A DNA stretch of 64,000 nucleotides. It comes from Siphonodentalium dalli (Eukaryota > Mollusca > Scaphopoda > Gadilida > Siphonodentaliidae). The stretch covers positions 54,973,899 to 55,037,898 of the forward strand of contig CP136067.1 in the NCBI GenBank assembly GCA_032622095.1, in the 5' to 3' direction. Shown piece after piece: positions 56,787-64,000 of this stretch (position 1 is the first letter of the stretch; the number at the start of each line of letters is the position of its first letter). Below the pieces are notes generated by a model. The model was not told the origin of the DNA. It made no database searches and saw only the letters and a list, made by a program, of their open reading frames with translations. The translations under genes were made by a program, and so were the position numbers.

Positions 56787-57177
56787 CCCTTTACCCAACA
56801 AACCGGACAAAACCGGCCAAATAAAGCTGCAACAGCCTAAATTATCTTGGGTCTGTCTCAATAAAACCATACAAATATGGATATCATTGGAACCGGCTCA
56901 ATGAACACATTGTGATGGTTATAGTTATGCCCTGTGCCAATGCATTCTCTTATATATGCGAGTCGACCATAGGTCGCCTCGCATATATAAGAGAATGCAT
57001 TGGCCTAAAAAAAACTTTTTTTTTACACTTTTTACCATTTTTTCTTACATTCTTTAACAATTTTTTAATTTTTAATGTGTTAAACAATGCATTCTCTTAT
57101 ATATGCGAGGCGACCTATGGTCGACTCACATATATAAGAGAATGCATTGGCACAGGGCCGTTCTGTTGGGTAAAGGG
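56787..57177 (+). mobile_element. family B2 twin-hairpin element, copy 4
   Basis: TTAA at 56783-56786 and 57178-57181. Same orientation as copy 1. Confidence 0.9.
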
Positions 57178-57246
57178 TTAACAGAATTGATGGGATTCCT
57201 ATTTATAATCTTCAAATATCTTTCATCATCATGTTTCCTCTCCAAC

Positions 57247-57395
57247 TTTAACTAAATACTCATTGATGAGTACTAGTAGTATCCTTAGGAAATGTTCAAA
57301 TAATCAGTTTAATAGGTCATTTGTTGAACTTATTATCTGAACATTTCCCACCAATGAATATGAATGTTTCTGCACTTCGTCTGGCTGATTAAGAT
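57247..57395 (-). mobile_element. family D fragment
   Basis: 'aactaaatactcattgatga' with the foldback 'caaataatcagtttaat'/'gttgaacttattatctgaac', ending in 'tctgcacttcgtctgg'. It is followed immediately by a second family D copy. Confidence 0.65.
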
Positions 57396-57404
57396 TAAAA
57401 GTGT

Positions 57405-58019
57405 TGGCCTTTTATATGCTAAATACTCATTAGCGAGTAGTTCCCTTAGGAAATGTTCAGATAATAAGTTCAACAAACGACTATTTGTTGGATATATTAT
57501 CTGAAACATTTCCCACCAATGAATAGAAATACTTTGCACTTCTACTATATTTTGGTGACCTGTCTGTCATCTGCTGATTTTCCTGAACTCCCTTCCGAAT
57601 GAATAATAGACCATTCCATCAGCCTCTGAAATTTACCCATTTTCTTCAACAGCATTTCTTTAGAACTGCATGAAATTCTTTTTTCTATATGCATTTCCTT
57701 TTGCCATAGTTAATTTTGAGGGTCGAGTATACAGTAATGCCCTAAATAATCGACTCCTTAACCACAGCAGAATTATGGGTAATTTTTCAGGATTTAGTTG
57801 GAAATATGGCTTGTTGCCATTCATCGGAAAGCTCAGTTAGAGCTCAGTGAGAGCTCAGTGAGTGCTTTCCGATGAATGACAACAAGCCATATTTCCGACT
57901 AAATCCTGAAAAATTATCCATAATTCTGCTGTGATTATTAAGGAGTCGATTATTTAGGGCATTACTGTATACATGTACTGTAGTTAACCGGGTGGGAGAA
58001 TCCATTTATTATAGAATGG
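57405..58019 (-). mobile_element. family D element split by a family A copy
   Basis: Left 'ccttttatatgctaaatact', right 'ccatttattatagaatggg' with TTAA at 58020-58023. Family A at 57732-57967 separates the right end. Confidence 0.7.
57732..57967. mobile_element. family A palindromic MITE, copy 17
   Basis: 236 bp. The loop is expanded by repeated 'agctcagtgag' units. TA both sides. Confidence 0.9.
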
Positions 58020-58023
58020 GTTA

Positions 58024-58380
58024 AATATTGCTTGAATTTGGTTAGCAAAAATAAGTTGGGAACCCTGTGATAGCTACCTCTCTGGGAGGATGAACCAAAT
58101 AAATCTTATTTTGACAGATATGGGAGCAATAGACCTGATATTGATTTAATAGTAAGCAGCATCCAGTGTGAATCTGTCCACTCAACCTTGTACAGCCCTG
58201 TGTGGAGTGTGAGCTCCTGGTGCAGATAAAGTCATCTTTCATTGACATCTGAAGTGTCCTGTTTATAGTCAATTTATCTCGCCCAGGCATGAATATGATT
58301 CCGTAATTTTGCATTGTTTATTTTGTTGTGGATCAAAATAGCAAGACAAATATAAACATCTGAAATTCCAAGCAAGAATA
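58024..58380. other. no recognised feature
   Basis: The minus-strand frame at 58042-58314 has no recognisable domain. Confidence 0.45.
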
Positions 58381-58592
58381 CAATAATGCCCTAAATAATC
58401 AACTCCTTAACCACAGCAGAATTATGGGTAACTTTTCAGGATTTAGTCAGAAATATGGCTTGTTGCCATTCATCGGAAAGCTCTCAGTGAGAGCTTTCCG
58501 AAGAATGGCAACAAGCCATATTTCCGACTAAATCCTGGAAACTTACCCATAATTTTGCTGTGGTTAAGGAGTCGATTATTTGGGCATTACTG
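58381..58592. mobile_element. family A palindromic MITE, copy 18
   Basis: 212 bp, TA both sides. Confidence 0.92.
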
Positions 58593-58701
58593 TATACTGA
58601 AACTTTGTTTAACCCTTCCATGACTGGAGCTTTCTGAAATTTTGCAAAAACCCTGTGTCAATGCATTCATTCTTTTTTATATACATGCGAGTCTCCCATA
58701 A

Positions 58702-59153
58702 GGTTACACTGGTGTAAATGTTTTCCATAGGCCTCAGTGCTAACGTTTTAGCGTATGCTGTTGGCTATATGAACCATGGGTCCAATTTTTTTTTTTAATC
58801 TGAAAAATTGACATTTCGGGAAACTTTTTACACAAAAAAATCATATCTGTCTAGCAGGGAATTCGCCTTTAAATCTTGTGTTTTCGTAACTAGTGTCAGA
58901 TCCGCATAAAAAAATACTGTCATATTTTAGACCACACCAACAAATTCAAACTTCACTACAAAGGGTTAATTCCTGTGCCAATGGCTATCTTACCTATGGG
59001 AAATCATAGGGAAGAGGTGTGATGATTTTTTTATGCAAAAAGCACACAAGGCTATTGACCAATCAGGGCCCAGTGTCTATTTTATTCTCTCCTATATATT
59101 CCTCCCGCATCCGCTAGAGGTCTCTCCGAACCTTATTTACACCAGTGTAACCT
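58702..59153. mobile_element. inverted-repeat element T, copy 1
   Basis: Begins GGTTACACTGGTGTAAAT and ends ATTTACACCAGTGTAACC after one intervening 'ctt'-type spacer base or so. 452 bp without a significant ORF. It contains ATGCAAAA (59033), CCAAT (59059) and TATATATT (59093) in promoter-like order. The outer flanks of the array share 'ata', compatible with a TA or ATAA target. Confidence 0.82.
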
Positions 59154-60054
59154 AAAGCGATAGCCCGCTTTTTCGCGGAATAATTGTAACACCCTACATT
59201 TTTTCAGAATTGCCCATGAATGAAAAAAATGTGTTAAAAAATAATATCACTTCTGTGGTTCTTTATTTATCACACACAATTTAACCCCACTCTCTGTAAC
59301 ACATTATTCATCAAAAAAGCACATTTTTCCACCACAAGTCATATTCAGGCCCCATTTTCACACAGTTTTTGGGGTCTGGTGTTGCAAACTTGGATCAGCT
59401 ATGGAAGACTGTACAAGATCCTTTCCATGAGAGAACTTCTGGTGATGTGAGGTCATTGAGTCCAGATCTGATCAGCTGAGCATCAAGCACATGACTTTAT
59501 CAGCACATGGAAGACTAAAATATGACATTTTCAGGTCTGCAAGGGTGATCCAAGATAACTGGATGTGGGTGTATATTGAATTAGTTGAACAAAGATATGC
59601 TCTCTTTGAAATGCTGAAGCATTTTCTTAAATGTGTCCAAGTTTTAGTGCTATTAACCTTCAAATGGCCATACCCACCAGTGAAAATGAGACACTTTTAT
59701 TATATATATCTGTATATCACTGGCTATAAAATCCAAAATACTTGTTAGATTAGCTTCTTATAACAATTGGTATGTGTGTCATTGACATGCTAATGTAATG
59801 GGTAATTTGCATTATCATGTGACAATTACCACCTTGAAATTTTTTGAAAATACCTTGAAAAATTGGCATTTTTTATGAAAAATCATACCATTTTTTTGGC
59901 CGATGGAAGTGAAAGAAGACATCAGCAGCAAGAATAGCCACACCATGCATGGGAGATTCATTGGACTGAAAGACCAGGCTGTGAAAAATGCATTAAAATG
60001 CTTTAAAGTGACTCCCAGGAATCAAAAATGCCAAAAAGTTCATTTTTCCCTTTA
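59154..60054 (+). repeat. spacer S, copy 1
   Basis: 901 bp, beginning 'taaagcgatagcccgctttt' and ending 'catttttcccttta'. Contains an 85-codon frame (59491-59748) starting 'MTLSAHGRLKYDIF' that I do not recognise. Seen by eye it is identical to 60507-61407. Confidence 0.9.
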
Positions 60055-60506
60055 GGTTACACTGGTGTAAATGTTTTCCATAGGCCTCAGTGCTAACGTT
60101 TTAGCGTATGCTGTTGGCTATATGAACCATGGGTCCAATTTTTTTTTTTAATCTGAAAAATTGACATTTCGGGAAACTTTTTACACAAAAAAATCATATC
60201 TGTCTAGCAGGGAATTCGCCTTTAAATCTTGTGTTTTCGTAACTAGTGTCAGATCCGCATAAAAAAATACTGTCATATTTTAGACCACACCAACAAATTC
60301 AAACTTCACTACAAAGGGTTAATTCCTGTGCCAATGGCTATCTTACCTATGGGAAATCATAGGGAAGAGGTGTGATGATTTTTTTATGCAAAAAGCACAC
60401 AAGGCTATTGACCAATCAGGGCCCAGTGTCTATTTTATTCTCTCCTATATATTCCTCCCGCATCCGCTAGAGGTCTCTCCGAACCTTATTTACACCAGTG
60501 TAACCT
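60055..60506. mobile_element. inverted-repeat element T, copy 2
   Basis: Identical by eye to copy 1, displaced by exactly 1353 bp. Confidence 0.85.
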
Positions 60507-61407
60507 AAAGCGATAGCCCGCTTTTTCGCGGAATAATTGTAACACCCTACATTTTTTCAGAATTGCCCATGAATGAAAAAAATGTGTTAAAAAATAATAT
60601 CACTTCTGTGGTTCTTTATTTATCACACACAATTTAACCCCACTCTCTGTAACACATTATTCATCAAAAAAGCACATTTTTCCACCACAAGTCATATTCA
60701 GGCCCCATTTTCACACAGTTTTTGGGGTCTGGTGTTGCAAACTTGGATCAGCTATGGAAGACTGTACAAGATCCTTTCCATGAGAGAACTTCTGGTGATG
60801 TGAGGTCATTGAGTCCAGATCTGATCAGCTGAGCATCAAGCACATGACTTTATCAGCACATGGAAGACTAAAATATGACATTTTCAGGTCTGCAAGGGTG
60901 ATCCAAGATAACTGGATGTGGGTGTATATTGAATTAGTTGAACAAAGATATGCTCTCTTTGAAATGCTGAAGCATTTTCTTAAATGTGTCCAAGTTTTAG
61001 TGCTATTAACCTTCAAATGGCCATACCCACCAGTGAAAATGAGACACTTTTATTATATATATCTGTATATCACTGGCTATAAAATCCAAAATACTTGTTA
61101 GATTAGCTTCTTATAACAATTGGTATGTGTGTCATTGACATGCTAATGTAATGGGTAATTTGCATTATCATGTGACAATTACCACCTTGAAATTTTTTGA
61201 AAATACCTTGAAAAATTGGCATTTTTTATGAAAAATCATACCATTTTTTTGGCCGATGGAAGTGAAAGAAGACATCAGCAGCAAGAATAGCCACACCATG
61301 CATGGGAGATTCATTGGACTGAAAGACCAGGCTGTGAAAAATGCATTAAAATGCTTTAAAGTGACTCCCAGGAATCAAAAATGCCAAAAAGTTCATTTTT
61401 CCCTTTA
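60507..61407 (+). repeat. spacer S, copy 2
   Basis: Second identical 901-bp spacer; the 85-codon frame recurs at 60844-61101. Confidence 0.9.
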
Positions 61408-61859
61408 GGTTACACTGGTGTAAATGTTTTCCATAGGCCTCAGTGCTAACGTTTTAGCGTATGCTGTTGGCTATATGAACCATGGGTCCAATTTTTTTTT
61501 TTAATTTGAAAAATTGACATTTCGGGAAACTTTTTACACAAAAAAATCATATCTGTCTAGCAGGGAATTCGCCTTTAAATCTTGTGTTTTCGTAACTAGT
61601 GTCAGATCCGCATAAAAAAATACTGTCATATTTTAGACCACACCAACAAATTCAAACTTCACTACAAAGGGTTAATTCCTGTGCCAATGGCTATCTTACC
61701 TATGGGAAATCATAGGGAAGAGGTGTGATGATTTTTTTATGCAAAAAGCACACAAGGCTATTGACCAATCAGGGCCCAGTGTCTATTTTATTCTCTCCTA
61801 TATATTCCTCCCGCATCCGCTAGAGGTCTCTCCGAACCTTATTTACACCAGTGTAACCA
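61408..61859. mobile_element. inverted-repeat element T, copy 3
   Basis: Differs from the others at one position noticed ('taatttgaaa' for 'taatctgaaa' near 61505). It ends at 'gtgtaacc', where B1 sequence resumes, so the array ends exactly at a T terminus. Confidence 0.85.
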
Positions 61860-62015
61860 TAAGAGAATACCTTGGCCTATTAACAATATTTAACTTGACA
61901 GCCAGTAAATTCTGTTATATATGCCATGCTCCCTATGGGAGACTCGCATATATAAGATAATGCACTGGCATAGGTTATTTAATGCTGCACCAGTGCAGCT
62001 CCTGCCATGAAAGGG

Positions 62016-62232
62016 TTATTAAACTCATTTTTGAGTGAAATGTAATTATTATTATCATTATTATTTAATTCAGGCAGGATTGCCTATAGAAATATCATAA
62101 ATAAATACAACAATAAATCAAAATAAAACACAAATTATGTATATAAAAGACTATTCCAGTGTTGAATCAGCTTTGAGGATGTAATGAGACTGAAATAGCA
62201 TATTGCTTTGACGATTGTATTGTCACTGTCAG
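62016..62232. other. no recognised feature
   Basis: A short (att)n run lies at 62046-62065. Nothing else. Confidence 0.4.
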
Positions 62233-62432
62233 TTACTCTTTCGCGAAACCCGAAAACTGTCTTCTCACCTCCGTTAACGACCTCACTCCATCCAACGCGA
62301 ACATTCCACTCGCACTACAACCCCTACTGTAACCCATCACCATCCTGTACGCATTGTTATAACACACTGTGAGCTTCTTGTATGTTGACTGTTTATAGGC
62401 GACCCATAAAAATTGGTAATGGTTTTCATGTC
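62233..62432 (-). pseudogene. LINE reverse-transcriptase ORF, C-terminal fragment
   Basis: The minus strand reads 'QFLWVAYKQSTYKKLTVCYN' followed by 'NAYRMVMGYSRGCSASGMFA' and 'LDGVRSLTEVRRQF', then a stop at 62233-62235. 'LW..YK.ST..KL.V.YNNA.R' with 'CSAS.MF' is a pattern common near the C-terminus of several animal LINE RTs. Only about 65 codons remain and no catalytic core is present. It belongs to a different part of, or a different family from, the fragment at 30686-31420. Confidence 0.75.
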
Positions 62433-62547
62433 AAAACTAAGAACATTTCAGTCTGTTTAGTCTGAAATTCCTACATGGAGACTAAAATTGGATTTTTCTC
62501 ACTAAACACTAATACCTATAGAGGGTAGTTTTGGGAGAGTGGCTAAA

Positions 62548-62572
62548 ATGCAAGCTTGGCGCCAAGCTTGGC
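62548..62572. repeat. perfect short palindrome
   Basis: 'caagcttggcgccaagcttg' is a 20-bp perfect palindrome, with a third 'caagcttggcg' at about 62599. No function is inferred. Confidence 0.8.
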
Positions 62573-62630
62573 AGTTTTTAAGGCAGGTGACTAAAAGACA
62601 AGCTTGGCGTTTTCAAATTTTTAAAAAGCC

Positions 62631-62813
62631 TTTTATATCCTATCTCCCTACTTTACGACAATTCCCTGGGTACCACTGTTGGGCTAAATAATTAAAGACT
62701 AAGACATATTTGCGTAATGGCAATTCTTTAATCGAATTACCGAAATTAAGACAACCATCGGCATGTGGCGCGGCCCCGATTGAACAATATGCAACCTGGG
62801 TGTACCACGCCAC
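62631..62813 (+). repeat. 183-bp direct repeat R, copy 1
   Basis: 'ttttatatcctatctcccta' to 'gtgtaccacgccac'; identical by eye to 63157-63339, 526 bp apart. A hairpin 'gtatggcacggc'/'gccgtgccatac' follows at 62832-62860. Confidence 0.92.
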
Positions 62814-63156
62814 ACGCCTAAACCAAAAAAGGTATGGCACGGCACAGGGCCGTGCCATACTAAGCACTAACCAGCCACTGGAGGAAGAGGGGGGGGCAGA
62901 AGCCCACACCTGAAAGGGTGGGATGGCGGGTAGAAATTATTGACCTTGTGGTCTGTGCGAAATTCGTTTGAATGGGCAGTCGGATATCGACAACGTCACC
63001 ACGAAGACAATCAATCAATTAAGGTACCCGACTTTCTCGTGGTTGGCGCTCAGATGTTCACTTGACCTCGAAATTTCTAAACCGCTGACCCCGGTCGCAG
63101 GTCGATACAATATTAAGGTCGACCGTCTATAAAAATCTTTTCCTTCGTAAAATTTA
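62814..63156. other. unique segment between the R copies
   Basis: More GC-rich than the surroundings, with a G-run (62889-62896). No domain was recognised on either strand. Confidence 0.5.
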
Positions 63157-63339
63157 TTTTATATCCTATCTCCCTACTTTACGACAATTCCCTGGGTACC
63201 ACTGTTGGGCTAAATAATTAAAGACTAAGACATATTTGCGTAATGGCAATTCTTTAATCGAATTACCGAAATTAAGACAACCATCGGCATGTGGCGCGGC
63301 CCCGATTGAACAATATGCAACCTGGGTGTACCACGCCAC
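63157..63339 (+). repeat. 183-bp direct repeat R, copy 2
   Basis: Second copy; the flanks differ on both sides. Minus-strand frames across both copies share the same 59-residue end because of the repeat, not because of a gene. Confidence 0.92.
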
Positions 63340-63479
63340 TTGCCGAGTGAAGTGTTGGACGCGAGCTCGGCATACACCCACCAGAAGCCAATACAAAAAC
63401 CAGTATAAAGACTGAGAAAAGAACCCACCTATAAAAAGAAAGTGTAAAATTACGCAAATTACGGAAATGAGAAAAACCC

Positions 63480-64000
63480 ACTGCAACCCCAGAGACTGAT
63501 TAGCGCTGAAAAAAAAACACCAAAAATAGTCACTATAAAAGTGAAACCGGCGCTACCAGAGACTGGTGAGCGCGGAAAAAAAAAATAACCAAAAAACCAA
63601 TAGTGAAGAATAACCAAAAAAAAACTATCACTGTAACAGCGAAAAAGAAAACACAAACCATCACTGGAACAGTGAAACCGGCGCTACCAGAGACTGATGA
63701 GCGCTGAAAAAAAATAAATATTAACCACCAAAAAACCGTCACTGAAACAGTGAAACCGGCGCTACCAGAGACTGATGAGCGCTAAAAAAAAATAAATATT
63801 AACCACCAAAAAACCATCACTGTAACAGTGAAACCAGCGCTACCATAGACTGGTGAGCGCAACCAAATAACCATCACTATAAAAGTGAATCACCAAAAAA
63901 CCAATAGTGAAGAATAACCAAAAAAAAACTATCACTGTAACAGTGAAAAAGAAAACACAAACCATCACTGGGGAACAGTGAAACCGGCGCCACCAGAGAC
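63480..64000 (+). repeat. tandem array with 'accagagactgatgagcgc' units, running off the window
   Basis: The motif 'gcgctaccagagactg' followed by 'tgagcgc' recurs at about 63551, 63672, 63760 and 63837 (spacing 77-121 bp), with a partial start at 63485 and a cut one at 63987. Between them lie A-runs and small hairpins of the form 'tcactg.aacagtga'. A longer sub-block ('aaaaccaatagtgaagaata' to 'aacacaaaccatcactgg') occurs at 63593 and 63896, indicating higher-order duplication. Confidence 0.85.

Larger units (their letters stand above)
58613..62015. mobile_element. family B1 element, copy 6, enlarged by a T-S-T-S-T array
   Basis: TTAA at 58609-58612, left end 'cccttccatgactggagctt'. B1 sequence runs to 'gagtctcccata' (58700) and resumes at 'ataagagaatacc' (61860), continuing through the second hairpin to 'gctcctgccatgaaaggg'. 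The 3.16 kb between is the array described below. Confidence 0.85.

Noticed and set aside
59472-61101. Repeated small frames on both strands (85 and 63 codons)
   Set aside because: Present twice only because spacer S is duplicated; no family was recognised and both strands are open over the same bases.
62640-63486. Minus-strand frames sharing an identical C-terminal peptide
   Set aside because: The shared peptide is the identical 183-bp direct repeat; the N-terminal parts are unrelated and no domain is visible.
1-64000. CRISPR arrays, tRNA or rRNA genes, bacterial-type operons
   Set aside because: No regularly spaced short repeats with unique spacers, no tRNA A/B box pair or cloverleaf, no rRNA signature and no ribosome-binding-site-led gene clusters; the content is eukaryotic repeats.

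Overview
This is a eukaryotic, AT-rich, repeat-dominated window, most likely from a marine invertebrate. I suspect a mollusc, brachiopod or another lophotrochozoan or basal deuterostome, because of frequent TACATGTA runs, 'ctcacctgag...ccgtccatccgtcc' repeats and 'cagtggcggatccagg' element ends, but the sequence does not settle it. I find no host protein-coding gene, rRNA, tRNA or CRISPR array. The window could be a large intron or an intergenic repeat sink.

The main coding feature is a nearly complete DIRS-type tyrosine-recombinase retrotransposon on the minus strand at 8959-14227. It has inverted terminal repeats and an internal complementary region (9216-9330) that is exactly the complement of its two outer ends. 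It encodes a gag-like protein with an acidic/basic repeat domain, RT-RNase H with a methyltransferase-like tail, and a tyrosine recombinase. Each of the three reading frames carries one lesion: an in-frame stop in gag, one frameshift in RT and one in the recombinase. The element sits in an older tandem-repeat block whose neighbouring unit preserves a copy of the empty target site. Two LINE 3'-end fragments (30686-31420 and 62233-62432, both minus) are the only other protein remnants I recognise.

The rest is a mosaic of short non-autonomous DNA elements. Family A is a 213-bp near-perfect palindrome with TA target sites, in about 18 copies. Families B1 and B2 are twin-hairpin elements with TTAA targets. 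Family C is a 'gaggtccccagagggtgaatt' foldback in about 12 copies. Family D ends in TTAACCCTTTCTATAC. Family F is about 300-370 bp with TTAA targets. There is also a family with 8-bp target duplications, present as a 1.3-kb and a 121-bp member, a 351-bp TTAA element inserted in a LINE, and several single elements. Nesting is extensive: A in D, B1 holding two further elements, the 8-bp family in C, F in a tandem duplication.

The right-hand end differs. At 58702-61859 a 452-bp inverted-repeat element alternates with an identical 901-bp spacer (T-S-T-S-T, period exactly 1353 bp), inside a B1 element. Beyond 62600 there is an identical 183-bp direct repeat 526 bp apart, followed by a short-period tandem array that runs off the window.

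Positions of repeat copies were found by eye; edges without a recognisable target duplication are good to roughly 5-20 bp.
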